Positions 16,440-24,697 of a stretch of DNA of 64,000 nt are shown here, in pieces. The stretch is from assembly GCF_006539725.1 (NCBI RefSeq), contig NZ_BJNO01000014.1:62001-126000 (forward strand), written 5' to 3'. The stretch is from Klebsiella terrigena. Its GTDB lineage: Bacteria > Pseudomonadota > Gammaproteobacteria > Enterobacterales > Enterobacteriaceae. The position numbers and the translations under genes were made by a program. Numbering within the stretch: the stretch's first letter is position 1; every line of letters begins with the position of its first letter. The notes beneath the pieces were generated by a model, which was not told the DNA's origin, made no database searches, and worked only from the letters and a program-made list of their open reading frames with translations.

Positions 16440-17477
16440 ATGGCTCTTACAAAAGATTTTTCATACGTCGATTACAGTTCGACCTTTGCGAACGTTCCGG
16501 CCCGTAACCGTATCTTAACCAACCTGAACATTTTCCAGCGTGACGTTACTGACCAGTTTAAAACCAGTCTGGACATCCTTAATGCTCAGGCTGACACCAT
16601 CGCCCCAGCAGCGAATCGCTTTTCCAGCGAATGGGGAAGCACACCGAAGCCAAAAGCAGCTAACCATTTGATCGAACTGCCGTTATTCCCCACCCAGGAT
16701 GTGATCACGGCAGCAGACGTGCAGCCATTCCGTAAAATCGGCTCCCCGCTACAGGCCAGCGTGCTGGATGCTGTGACTGCTAAAAGCCTGGCTCACTATG
16801 AACGCTTTGCTGCGACTCGTGAACGCATGTTTGCTGAAAGCCTGTTCCGTCATCAAGTCACCGATATGGAATACACCGCTGATGGCCCGATCCTGGATTG
16901 GTCAGAGGAATTTGGTTACGACCAGAGCACCGGAACCATCTACACGGGGGTTGCTGCTGATCCGTTAGAATCCCTGTCCGATGAGGTCAGCGCCATGAAG
17001 CGCCGCATGGGTGGTCTTGCTTCGCTGCTGAAAGGCATCTACCTGTTCGCGGGTTCCAACCTGTTCAAGAAGCTGCGTTTTAATCCATCGGTTCGCCAGC
17101 TTGTGCAGTATGGTGTGCTTGATCCTGATGGTCTGGTATTCAATAAAGAGATCAATCCGGCATTCAGCTATTACGTCCTGGATAACGTGACTGTAGTCGA
17201 GATGTCCGATACCGAATTCTACGGCATCGGGGCAGATCAGGGCTTCATGGTTCCGGTCTTCGAGAAGCCGTTAAGCGCTGATCAGGCATCGCCATTTACC
17301 AACCTTTGTGGCCCAACAAGCCGCAATCTGGAATTGGCATTTGCTGACGTAGTGGATTTCCGCATCTATAGCAGCACCGATGCGTACAGAAATATCACGC
17401 TTTCCAGCGAATTTTCAATGCTCCCTGTGGCATTCCGCCCCGACCTGGTGACAGCCATCACCAACGATGCTTCTTAA
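16440..17477 (+). CDS. Major capsid protein, lambda gpE family
   Basis: At 345 residues it is close in length to lambda gpE (341). It has the features of the Phage_cap_E family: an N-terminal RNRILTNLNIFQRDVT segment, a helical ERFAATRERMFAESLF segment (about 120-135, the E-family spine helix), and the C-terminal GADQGFMVPVFEKPLS, RNLELAFADVVDFR and EFSMLPVAFRPDLVT strands. It appears intact, with AAGGA ahead of ATG 16440. It would form the HK97-fold shell together with the decoration protein just upstream. With no scaffold, protease, portal or terminase in the element, assembly would depend on a helper phage, or else the shell is used without DNA packaging. Confidence 0.8.
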   Translation: MALTKDFSYVDYSSTFANVPARNRILTNLNIFQRDVTDQFKTSLDILNAQADTIAPAANRFSSEWGSTPKPKAANHLIELPLFPTQDVITAADVQPFRKIGSPLQASVLDAVTAKSLAHYERFAATRERMFAESLFRHQVTDMEYTADGPILDWSEEFGYDQSTGTIYTGVAADPLESLSDEVSAMKRRMGGLASLLKGIYLFAGSNLFKKLRFNPSVRQLVQYGVLDPDGLVFNKEINPAFSYYVLDNVTVVEMSDTEFYGIGADQGFMVPVFEKPLSADQASPFTNLCGPTSRNLELAFADVVDFRIYSSTDAYRNITLSSEFSMLPVAFRPDLVTAITNDAS

Positions 17478-17531
17478 TCACGGTGAGGTAACAGCCCAAC
17501 GGGATAAGACACCCACGGGCTAACGGTTTTG

Positions 17532-17549
17532 GGGGCCATCTTCGGCCCC
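17532..17549 (+). other. GC hairpin after the capsid gene
   Basis: GGGGCC (17532-17537) pairs with GGCCCC (17544-17549). No T run follows, so it may stabilise the capsid mRNA 3' end or partially pause transcription before the small HTH gene. Confidence 0.5.
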
Positions 17550-17574
17550 TCCGTCATTATGGAGAGGTAAAAAT

Positions 17575-17784
17575 ATGCAATTGAAAATCCTTGGCGTGGG
17601 AAACTCGCCGCTGCTGTCGGTCAAGGTTAAGACGTTGGACGATGCCAACTTGCTGAACGTGTCAGCGCTCGCCAGAATGCTGGGAGTGCATCGCAGCACA
17701 TTTTTATCACGCGTGGCGACGCACGGCCTCGAAGAATCGGTCATGTTCTACGCGAAACAGCAAAAATTGAAAGACGTTAGTTAA
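17575..17784 (+). CDS. Small helix-turn-helix protein (69 aa)
   Basis: A strong GGAGAGG precedes the ATG by 7 bases. Residues 30-52 (LLNVSALARMLGVHRSTFLSRV) form a clear HTH with the Leu-Gly-Val turn. The small size is typical of excision/regulatory proteins. It is last in the capsid transcript and ends at a strong terminator. It may regulate the late genes or act as recombination directionality factor for the nearby integrase. No family name is certain. Confidence 0.65.
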   Translation: MQLKILGVGNSPLLSVKVKTLDDANLLNVSALARMLGVHRSTFLSRVATHGLEESVMFYAKQQKLKDVS

Positions 17785-17785
17785 G

Positions 17786-17814
17786 CCGGACGGGTAAAAC
17801 CGCCCGGTTTTTTT
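17786..17814 (+). terminator. Rho-independent terminator ending the capsid transcript
   Basis: CCGGACGGG pairs with CCGCCCGG around TAAAA with one mismatch, followed by T7. It closes the rightward transcript against the leftward integrase region. Confidence 0.85.
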
Positions 17815-17861
17815 ATGCTGGTGATCAGGTACTTTGCGCAAAAGTAGCTATTTAAACGCCG

Positions 17862-18119
17862 CTATCTTGCCCATTCCTGAGGAATACTGTTACGGTACTC
17901 TGGGTATTGTTCATAAATAGCGTGTTGCAACATTGTCACTCGATCCGTGAGTCTTCCAACTTTAGACATATGTCGCCATTCTCCCCAGATAGTTTTTTTA
18001 TCACCATCAGGGAGGTTCAATGTAATCCCCATCTGGTTATCCGAGAATCTGGCTCCGTTTGTGAAAACACCTAGGCGGGATTTTACCAATTGGTGCAACT
18101 GGATTTCTTCACGAGTCAT
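17862..18119 (-). CDS. Hypothetical protein (85 aa) downstream of integrase
   Basis: From ATG 18119 (AGAGGG 8 bases upstream) the product begins MTREEIQLHQLVKSRLGVFT and has mixed helix/strand content without known motif. It lies downstream of the integrase in the same leftward direction, about 100 bases after its stop. Position suggests a partner of integration or excision, but the sequence does not show an excisionase HTH. Confidence 0.5.
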   Translation of the reverse strand: MTREEIQLHQLVKSRLGVFTNGARFSDNQMGITLNLPDGDKKTIWGEWRHMSKVGRLTDRVTMLQHAIYEQYPEYRNSIPQEWAR

Positions 18120-18219
18120 ACACAACGCCCTCTATTATGTACTGGATGTATGATCATACCATCGGGTCGGTGGTGATGTCTTGAGCATTTACCTGATTCT
18201 ACAAATCCGTAATGCTCAA

Positions 18220-19431
18220 TTACTGCACTAAAAATTCGTAGCTCACCAGCTCGATATACCTTGATAGCTCCTCCATCCCCGCACCCTTGCTGTATGTGCG
18301 GAATGATTCAGTTTTCCCCCTCTCATGACCCACAATCAAAGCGATCCTGTCTTCGGGGACGCCGCCACGATCAAGTTGGCTGATGAACATCCCTCGCAGG
18401 CTGTGGAATACCTTTCGTTCCGTCCCTTCCTCGCCCAAAGCCTTACGTTTGGCCCGTGTAAAACGCTGCGTATGCCACGTTGAGCGCTTGCCGTCGGCAC
18501 GTTCTGTAATGCTGGCATGGTAGAACAGAAAACCGCTGTGATTGTTCTTGATAAGCTGTTTAACGAGAGTCCGTAACTTGCTATGAATGGGAACCAATCG
18601 GGCAGCATTGCGCGTCTTGCCCTCTGTCACCTCGAAACACCAAACCCCCTCTACCGTCTTGATATTGTCTATCTGTAGCGAACAAATTTCATTAAGCCGC
18701 ATCCCGGTATACATCCCCACCAACGCGACGTCCTTCATCTCCTGATCAAGCAGTCCCACAACCCGAGCCAGTTCATCACCGCTGAATGGTTCGTAACTCT
18801 CGCGATCATGTCGCACATCCAGCTTATGGGCTGTGAAGACGTTCTCCTTTGGCGCGTCGTGGTAGCGGTTCTGAGCCAGCGCCACCAGTTGGGATAAGCA
18901 GCCTAGGTAATTGGCTAACGTCTGGCTGGCCTTCTCTTGCTTCGCTTTGTCCAGCCAGTCAGTCACCATCGTTCTGTTGATCTCATGCAACTTGAAATCC
19001 TTGCAACTGAAATGCCCCGTGAAGACCTCAACCGCCTTAATATACTTGCTCAGGGTAGACAGCTTGCGCCTGTCACTGTGTTGGACGATGAATTCATCAC
19101 GCAGTTGGATTAGTGAAGGACACACACGAGCGGTAGCAAAATTGACTCCCGCATTCTGGGTGATGTACTGGTCAACCTGGCGTAGTTCGTTCAGAACGCG
19201 ATCAACATAACCTCCCTGCGGTTTTGGTCTCAGCCGATCACGGATGGTGAAAAACTCATACATTATCCGGTCACGAATGACACGGGCTTCTCTGATATCT
19301 GTCGTGCCAGTTGAACGCATGAACGCTGTTCGATTCCCAAACAGGGAACGCATATAAAGCGGCAAAGATACCTTGACCGCATAACAGGATGATCTTTCTC
19401 TGACTAAGTACGCATTCGGCTTGTATTTCAT
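18220..19431 (-). CDS. int: Tyrosine-recombinase integrase of the thrW element
   Basis: This 403-residue integrase has an N-terminal arm-binding part, a SAM-like core-binding domain (about 105-195) and a C-terminal catalytic domain. The full catalytic set is present: Arg245 (YTGMRLNE), Lys272 (EGKTRN), His343-x-x-Arg346 (FHSLRG), His369 (VGHERG) and Tyr380 (FRTYSK). A GGGGGGAAC ribosome binding site precedes ATG 19431. The gene lies 116 bases from attR and reads away from it. It should integrate the element into the thrW 3' end, giving the 33-bp direct repeats. It is not P4-type at its N-terminus, unlike the nearby relic. Confidence 0.93.
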   Translation of the reverse strand: MKYKPNAYLVRERSSCYAVKVSLPLYMRSLFGNRTAFMRSTGTTDIREARVIRDRIMYEFFTIRDRLRPKPQGGYVDRVLNELRQVDQYITQNAGVNFATARVCPSLIQLRDEFIVQHSDRRKLSTLSKYIKAVEVFTGHFSCKDFKLHEINRTMVTDWLDKAKQEKASQTLANYLGCLSQLVALAQNRYHDAPKENVFTAHKLDVRHDRESYEPFSGDELARVVGLLDQEMKDVALVGMYTGMRLNEICSLQIDNIKTVEGVWCFEVTEGKTRNAARLVPIHSKLRTLVKQLIKNNHSGFLFYHASITERADGKRSTWHTQRFTRAKRKALGEEGTERKVFHSLRGMFISQLDRGGVPEDRIALIVGHERGKTESFRTYSKGAGMEELSRYIELVSYEFLVQ

Positions 19432-19547
19432 GTTCCCCCCGATCTAAGATTCAGGGGCAACTACTACTGGTTGTGTTAGTACCGATTATCAGTGACAGCG
19501 CATTCGATTCGAAGAATCAATGACTTGCGCAGCCAGTCATTGGAATA

Positions 19548-19580
19548 GAAGGTCGTAGGTTCGACTCCTATTATCGGCAC
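19548..19580. repeat. Right attachment repeat (attR)
   Basis: This is an exact copy of 7138-7170 (33 bases of the thrW 3' end). It is followed by CA, completing the original CCA tail. It marks the right end of the element. Confidence 0.95.
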
Positions 19581-19733
19581 CATCTCAACTTCCCCAAACG
19601 TCCGTATTCATCTATAAACACCATGATTTATAAATATTTTACTGATTTTTAATCCGTCATTGTCCGTAACCATCCAGTAAAATCCGATGCTGAATGTGTA
19701 TATGTTCCTGTTCGATCCTGGATTCCTATACAC

Positions 19734-19988
19734 ATGCCTTTAAACGATATGCAGATTCGCCGCGCTAAGCCTGAAGCTAAAGCCTATACACTTGGAGATG
19801 GGCAAGGCTTGTCATTGCTTATAGAACCTAATGGAAGCAAGAGCTGGCGGTTCCGCTATCGCTATGCCGGTAAGCCCAAAATGATCAGACCGCTCAGTGC
19901 CAGAAGCGGATGTAAAAGTACCTGTACAGTAGTGGTTGAAAAGATGGCAGGAATGACGGAAAAATATGCCAATATTGTTGAAGTTTAA
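19734..19988 (+). pseudogene. Truncated P4-type integrase relic
   Basis: The first about 51 codons (MPLNDMQIRRAKPEAKAYTL, then DGQGLSLLIEPNGSKSWRFR and YRYAGKPKMI) are the unmistakable N-terminus of P4-family integrases, normally about 400 residues. After KMI the frame runs into unrelated sequence and stops, so arm-binding and catalytic domains are missing. It starts about 150 bases after the att site, the standard P4-integrase position, and is the remnant of an earlier island at the same tRNA. Confidence 0.85.
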
Positions 19989-20007
19989 ATGGATTGAGGA
20001 GCAAGAA

Positions 20008-20415
20008 GTGGGATCGTCTGAAACAGTAAAGAAAATCGGTATGCTGGCCGTTGTAGTTAGCTTGGCCGCAGGATGCGCGCCGTTACACCCTTCCAGCTGT
20101 CATAAGACCACGGCAACGGGTAATTGCAGTTCAGGACGCTGGGATGACCAGGATGAATGGGGTGCGCAAGCGCGGGCAATCAGGGCGGCAATAAATGCCA
20201 AACTTGATGCGCGGCAAAACTGGAAAGGGAAAAAATGCCGGTTACATATCGAATTTGCTCAGGATGGCACGGCTTTAAACATATCAACCAGTAACGGCAA
20301 TAAAGGCTATTGCGAAGCGATAAAATCAGCAGCCCATAAAGCCAAATTCCCTGCCTTCAACAATCCGGAAGTCTATAGAGATTTTCAAAAATCCGGCTTC
20401 GACATGCGCGGTTAG
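20008..20415 (+). CDS. Lipoprotein with TolA domain III-like fold
   Basis: From GTG 20008 (GAGGA 7 bases upstream) this encodes 135 residues. It starts with a lipoprotein signal (VVVSLAAGC, lipid-anchored Cys near 23). The C-terminal about 75 residues (INAKLDARQNWKGKKCRLHI, then FAQDGTALNISTSNGNKGYC and AAHKAKFPAFNNPEVYRDF) align well with TolA domain III, including the Cys pair that forms its disulfide. TolA-III is the docking site for colicins and for filamentous-phage pIII. The membrane-spanning and long helical parts of TolA are absent. It follows the P4-integrase relic, so it is island cargo. A decoy or immunity role is inferred, not shown. Confidence 0.7.
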   Translation: MGSSETVKKIGMLAVVVSLAAGCAPLHPSSCHKTTATGNCSSGRWDDQDEWGAQARAIRAAINAKLDARQNWKGKKCRLHIEFAQDGTALNISTSNGNKGYCEAIKSAAHKAKFPAFNNPEVYRDFQKSGFDMRG

Positions 20416-20488
20416 ACATACGATGACTATCTAATGTCGGCTCCTCGCTCACAGCAGACTATAACGCCTGTACCTATAGCCTGCGGAG

Positions 20489-20572
20489 GTGAACAGTAAA
20501 GTGTTCACTGTTCACCGAGTATTCACGCGCTAATACCTTGAAAATAAATAACAAAAACATGCAGTGAACAGT
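20489..20572. repeat. Repeats of GTGAACAGT
   Basis: GTGAACAGT occurs at 20489-20497, inverted (ACTGTTCAC) at 20507-20515, and again direct at 20564-20572. The first two form a hairpin. They lie just left of the decayed att copy and may be integrase arm or excisionase sites of the lost island. Confidence 0.55.
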
Positions 20573-20705
20573 TAAATGCAAAAAAACTTTTTCTTACGGA
20601 GAATTGAGCTCAAAAAAAGAACGCCATCGACGATGTGTATAGGTATGTGTATAGATTTATTTATCGATCTTAAATTTCACTTATATATCAACACCTTGAT
20701 TTGTT

Positions 20706-20722
20706 GATTCCTATTATCGCAC
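20706..20722. repeat. Decayed third att copy
   Basis: GATTCCTATTATCGCAC matches the thrW end GACTCCTATTATCGGCAC with one substitution and one missing G, and the following bases also resemble. It defines a second, older tandem island (19581 to about 20722). Confidence 0.7.
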
Positions 20723-20907
20723 TATCCAAATCAAATAGTTACAGAAAACACTCTCCTTAAAAGCCTCGTCGGGGTTACGCCAGGGTTACTTTTTCCCTCG
20801 CGGCCAACGCACTTAAGCTCACTGTTCTTACCGCTGAACCAGGGCATCAAAACTGTCATACACAGTTCAGGATAGAAGCCTCCACGCTGAGTGACCTGCC
20901 CCCGGGA

Positions 20908-21867
20908 TTAGATACAACCGAGACCCTCTAATGTCATCTGGACAGCTTCATCAAGAGGGGTATGAGGCTCGGCACCTAAAAAATTGACGAGTTTCGAATT
21001 GTCCAGGCGGACCGATTGGCGCCACAGGTACCGCATCTCCAAAAGTTCGCGTAAGGTTGGGTTGAAAGGTGCTGCCATGTACATGAACCACCAAGGAAAT
21101 GATTGTATTTTGGCAACACCTCCATAGTTTGCGGTGATGCGCTGAATCGCTCTTGCCATCTCTCTGCCATCGGGATCCCAATGACCTTGCATATGGAAGC
21201 GAGCAAAGGGATCAAGTTCCTTGCGTCGAGCTAGCAACGCAGCAATAGTTTCTGCTATATCAGGTAAATAAGCCCACTGATGACCTGTTTCAGGTGAACC
21301 GGGGTTGGTAATTACACCTGGCAGCTTGCCGGGCTTGATCAAACCCTGAGAAAACCAGTTATTGCCGGCGTGTGGACCGAAAAAGTCCCCCGCGCGGACA
21401 ATTAATACTCGTCCGCCACGCTGTGTATAGGCCTCAAGTTCTTTCTCCATTTGTACCCTGATCGCCCCTTTCTTTGTGACCGGCATCTGCTGAGCATCCT
21501 CTCGCAGTAGCGGAAAGGCATCAGGACCATAGTTGTAAACGGTACCAGGAAGAACGATTAAGGCGCCATTTCGTTCTGCTGCGCCGATTGTGTTGCGCAG
21601 CATAGGCAACACAAGATGCTTCCAGTTTCGGTAGCCAGGCGGATTGACAGCGTGAACGATCACACTACAGTCTGTTGCCGCAGCGGCGACTTGCTCTGCG
21701 TCGAGAGCATCGCCCCCTATCCACTGGATGTCACCATTTTGTTCGCTTCCGTGAAGTCCTCGCTTTAGCGCACGTACGTCCCATTTTTCCCGAATGAGTC
21801 GGCGAGCAGTTTCACCACCAATACCGCCGGTTGCCCCAAGTATTAAGACCTTCCCTCTGGTTTCCAT
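20908..21867 (-). CDS. NAD-dependent epimerase/dehydratase family oxidoreductase
   Basis: From ATG 21867 this encodes 319 residues (METRGKVLILGATGGIGGET). The Rossmann motif GATGGIGGE is at residues 12-20. Next come VIVHAVNPPG, an extended-SDR substrate region, and VYNYGPDAFPLL supplying the Tyr position of the active site (the canonical YxxxK is not strict). It belongs to the NmrA/extended-SDR group. It is divergent from a LysR gene 97 bases away, the usual regulator/target pair. The substrate is unknown. Confidence 0.8.
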   Translation of the reverse strand: METRGKVLILGATGGIGGETARRLIREKWDVRALKRGLHGSEQNGDIQWIGGDALDAEQVAAAATDCSVIVHAVNPPGYRNWKHLVLPMLRNTIGAAERNGALIVLPGTVYNYGPDAFPLLREDAQQMPVTKKGAIRVQMEKELEAYTQRGGRVLIVRAGDFFGPHAGNNWFSQGLIKPGKLPGVITNPGSPETGHQWAYLPDIAETIAALLARRKELDPFARFHMQGHWDPDGREMARAIQRITANYGGVAKIQSFPWWFMYMAAPFNPTLRELLEMRYLWRQSVRLDNSKLVNFLGAEPHTPLDEAVQMTLEGLGCI

Positions 21868-21963
21868 AGTGTTTGCCTCTTTGCTGATTTGAGATTGACA
21901 GCGTACGTACAGGCAGGGATAAATGGAATTGCATATCATAATAGAGCGGCTATACAAATTTGT

Positions 21964-22875
21964 ATGAATACATCTATTCCATGGGAGTGGTACCGAACAT
22001 TTTTGGCTGTGCTAAGGGAAGGATCGCTTTCTGGCGCATCGCGTATGCTTTCTATTACGCAACCAACGGCAGGGCGACACATCGCTGCACTGGAGTCTGC
22101 CCTTGACCAGGTGCTGTTCACGCGTTCGCAAACTGGTTTGCTGGCGACTGATACTGCTCTGGCACTGAGGGTTCACGCAGAAGCGATGGAGAGCACGGCT
22201 AATACGCTGGAGCGCACGGCCGCTAACTTTAGTCATAACAGCACGTCCATTCGTGGGGTAGTACGTGTCTCCGCCAGTGACATCATCGGCGTTGAAGTAC
22301 TGCCGCCACTCATTGCCCGGCTCAGGGAGTCGCATCCGCAAATAACTATTGAATTAGTTCTCTCCAACCGGGTTCAGGATTTATTGCATAGGGAAGCAGA
22401 TATAGCTGTGCGCATGACGACGCCAGTACAGGAGCAGCTTATTGCACGGTGCGTTGGCAGTATTGAACTCGGTCTACATGCATCTACTTCCTATCTCGCA
22501 CGGCATGGCACTCCAGAAAGTACCGAAGATCTGCTGAAGCATGCGCTGGTTGGTTTCGATCAGAATACGCCGTTCATCCGTAAGGTATTGAAAAAATACC
22601 CTCAGTTAAACCGAGAGTCCTTTTCCATGCGCACCGACAGCGACGTGGCTCAGCTGAATCTTATTCGCGCCGGTGCAGGTATTGGCATATGTCAGGTACA
22701 GCTTGCTAATGGATATCGTCCACTACAGAGGTTACTTCCAGATTTCTTTTCTTTAAATCTTGATACATGGCTCGTCATGCATGAAGACCTGCGCAATAGT
22801 CGCTGCTGCAAATTGGTTTTCGATACTCTGACAAAGGGATTAGAGGAATATATCGGCCAGATCCAGAGACAGTGA
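21964..22875 (+). CDS. LysR-family regulator, divergent to the epimerase
   Basis: From ATG 21964 the product is 303 residues. The N-terminal HTH (WEWYRTFLAVLREGSLSGAS, then RMLSITQPTAGRHIAALE) is followed by an effector domain (VRVSASDIIGVEVLPPLIAR and beyond). The length is standard. The divergent NAD-dependent epimerase gene is the likely target, with the operator in the 96-base gap. Confidence 0.88.
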   Translation: MNTSIPWEWYRTFLAVLREGSLSGASRMLSITQPTAGRHIAALESALDQVLFTRSQTGLLATDTALALRVHAEAMESTANTLERTAANFSHNSTSIRGVVRVSASDIIGVEVLPPLIARLRESHPQITIELVLSNRVQDLLHREADIAVRMTTPVQEQLIARCVGSIELGLHASTSYLARHGTPESTEDLLKHALVGFDQNTPFIRKVLKKYPQLNRESFSMRTDSDVAQLNLIRAGAGIGICQVQLANGYRPLQRLLPDFFSLNLDTWLVMHEDLRNSRCCKLVFDTLTKGLEEYIGQIQRQ

Positions 22876-23066
22876 ATCGCCACGGGGAAAATTGTCACTT
22901 GAACGTCGCCTGTCGACTCCAACGTTTTCTCAGACAAGACGTCTGCTTTTAGCCTACAGCAGAGCTAGCAGGCTTGCTGTCTGTCTGCTCCGTGCCAGAA
23001 GCGGAAGCCAGTAGAGAGCCCTACATGTTACTGATATGATCATAAAATAGATAAAAGAGGTGATGC

Positions 23067-23558
23067 ATGGGTACTGACACGATAGTTACGCTGTTTAGAT
23101 ACAAGCGCTGGATAGATATTGAAACTCTACAAGCGATTAAAAGAATTGATGCGTCTGCTAATGCAGAAAAACGCCATCTGACGCTCAGATTGATGAATCA
23201 CATACATGTGGTTGATATGATCTTCAGAGCTAACATTACCGGTCAGAAGCATTCCTATACTGCACTGAACACACCAGAAACCCCTTCTGCTGATGAACTT
23301 CTGATAAAGATGACGGAATGTACAGACTGGTATATTCAACATCTCAATTCTATGTCCCCCACTGACCTTGCTGAAACAATTAAATTCCAATTTGTCGATG
23401 GCGGACCTGGTGAGATGAAGGCGGTCGATATGCTCAATCATGTGCTGTTTCACGGGACATACCATCGCGGCGCTGTAGGTTGGCTACTTTCAGAAAGTGG
23501 TGTTACCCCACCCAAGGACGTCCTGACTGTTTTTCTCAGAGATCATAACCACGAGTAA
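23067..23558 (+). CDS. DinB-family putative metalloenzyme
   Basis: This 163-residue protein has the DinB four-helix-bundle pattern. The expected metal-binding histidines are seen at HIHVVDMIF (about residue 50) and in the C-terminal HVLFHGTYHRGAVG (about 130-138). It is unrelated to DNA polymerase IV DinB. Bacterial members include thiol-dependent transferases and are often of unknown function. It starts after AGAGGTG and stands alone after a 190-base gap. Confidence 0.85.
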   Translation: MGTDTIVTLFRYKRWIDIETLQAIKRIDASANAEKRHLTLRLMNHIHVVDMIFRANITGQKHSYTALNTPETPSADELLIKMTECTDWYIQHLNSMSPTDLAETIKFQFVDGGPGEMKAVDMLNHVLFHGTYHRGAVGWLLSESGVTPPKDVLTVFLRDHNHE

Positions 23559-23767
23559 ACGAGTGACAGGGCCATGTAAATTTAAAAACCCATTGGCCCT
23601 TTAAGCAACAACTTAAGTGCATAAATGAATGGCAAGGAGTGCCCGCTTCTCGCGGTGAGTTCAACGGGGTCGATGTAACGCTATTCTTAATCAAAGAGGT
23701 GCTCCCATTGCAGGCGTTGTTGCCGGTAGCACCCGCTTGAAGCCCAACACACGGTCCGCCTCGGCTT

Positions 23768-24697
23768 TTACGAGGTGGTTGCGTGTTGGCGCTCGTAGGC
23801 CTGTAGGTTGCAGTAGGCAATGCGCGTCAATGGGAGATCGATTCCATGGCGCTCGGCGCGCTCAATGAGGTCACCGACGATGGCCTGCGCCTCCAGACGC
23901 GATGCGTTCTGACTGATGTCGCGCATCATGGAGGCAGCCCAGGTCGAGCGAGGGTCCAACAGGCGTGCCTCCAGAGCAAGGACCTCGTCGGCGGTTGGCG
24001 CCTGCTTTTCGGCGGTCGCGACGGCGCAGCACTCTCTTATCGCCTGCCGCATCAGGAACTCGCCATCGCGTGAGGCGAGAATGTCCCCCACCGTAGCACG
24101 CATGAGGCAGGTCATCATCGCGCCAGCCGCAAGCATCATCCACTTGTTCCATAACGCATGATTTACATCCGGCGATAGCGTACGCAGGCCGGGCGATTGA
24201 GCCAACAAGCTCAGACATTGCCGGGCGGGGCCAGAAGCCTTGGGTGTCCGCGATCCAACAATGACAACATCCGAATTGCCCAAATGCCGTATGACCCCAG
24301 CCTGATCCAGCTTGACCGCAATGTATGCGATACCGCCCAGTACGCGGTCTGGACCAAAGAGCGCATCCAGTTGGTCATAGACTGACATGCCATTGATAAA
24401 GGGCAGAAGGGCCGTATTCATGCCCATGGCGGGAATGATGTCACGCAAAGTAGCATCCAGGTCGTAGGCTTTGCAGCTCAGGACAATCAGGTCATAAACG
24501 GGGGTTAGCTCATCACGAGTGATGGCCGCGACAGGGCCGTTGAAATCCCCCAACTCGCTACGTACCTGCAACCCGTTAGATGCCAGTATCGCGGCCCGTC
24601 CGGGTCTAACCAGGAAAGTGACATCGGCACCAGCCTGCAAGAGCCGCGCGCCGTAGTAACCGCCGATTGCACCGGCACCCACAACAAGAATCTTCAT
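23768..24697 (-). CDS. Ketopantoate reductase-family (PanE-like) oxidoreductase
   Basis: From ATG 24697 (MKILVVGAGAIGGYYGARLL) the protein is 309 residues with an N-terminal Rossmann GAGAIGGYYG and PanE-type blocks LIVLSCKAYDL, NGMSVYDQL and the C-terminal NKWMMLAAGAMMT (Lys/Asn catalytic region). True PanE catalyses NADPH reduction of 2-dehydropantoate in CoA biosynthesis. Since the core panE gene sits elsewhere in enterobacteria, this is likely a paralogue acting on another 2-oxo acid. It is monocistronic and accessory. Confidence 0.8.
   Translation of the reverse strand: MKILVVGAGAIGGYYGARLLQAGADVTFLVRPGRAAILASNGLQVRSELGDFNGPVAAITRDELTPVYDLIVLSCKAYDLDATLRDIIPAMGMNTALLPFINGMSVYDQLDALFGPDRVLGGIAYIAVKLDQAGVIRHLGNSDVVIVGSRTPKASGPARQCLSLLAQSPGLRTLSPDVNHALWNKWMMLAAGAMMTCLMRATVGDILASRDGEFLMRQAIRECCAVATAEKQAPTADEVLALEARLLDPRSTWAASMMRDISQNASRLEAQAIVGDLIERAERHGIDLPLTRIAYCNLQAYERQHATTS

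Larger units (their letters stand above)
7171..19580. mobile_element. 12.4-kb integrative element at thrW, candidate capsid-encoding phage satellite
   Basis: The element runs from the end of the attL repeat to the end of the attR repeat. In order it contains cargo genes near attL (7827-9704), a leftward micro-operon of tiny genes (9784-10557) and a FimB-like recombinase. Then come a 1.8-kb non-coding region with iterons, a rightward block of replication-like and unknown genes (12967-15409), and a leader with tandem terminators. Last are a lambda D-like decoration protein, a major capsid protein, a small HTH gene, a small unknown gene and the integrase beside attR. Terminase, portal, protease, scaffold and tail genes are absent. 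It is too small and incomplete for a prophage, yet the capsid genes look intact. This fits a satellite that supplies its own head proteins to a helper. It does not match the gene order of P4, classical PICIs or PLEs as I know them. Confidence 0.8.

Noticed and set aside
16083..17477. Idea that the two capsid genes are just a lambdoid prophage remnant
   Set aside because: Not fully excluded, but both genes are intact, have good ribosome binding sites and lie in an element with exact att repeats and its own integrase and replication genes, so an organised element is the better reading.
19890..23010. 14-base repeat GTGCCAGAAGCGGA near 19900 and 22992
   Set aside because: A match of this length is expected by chance several times in 64 kb; no structural meaning is claimed.
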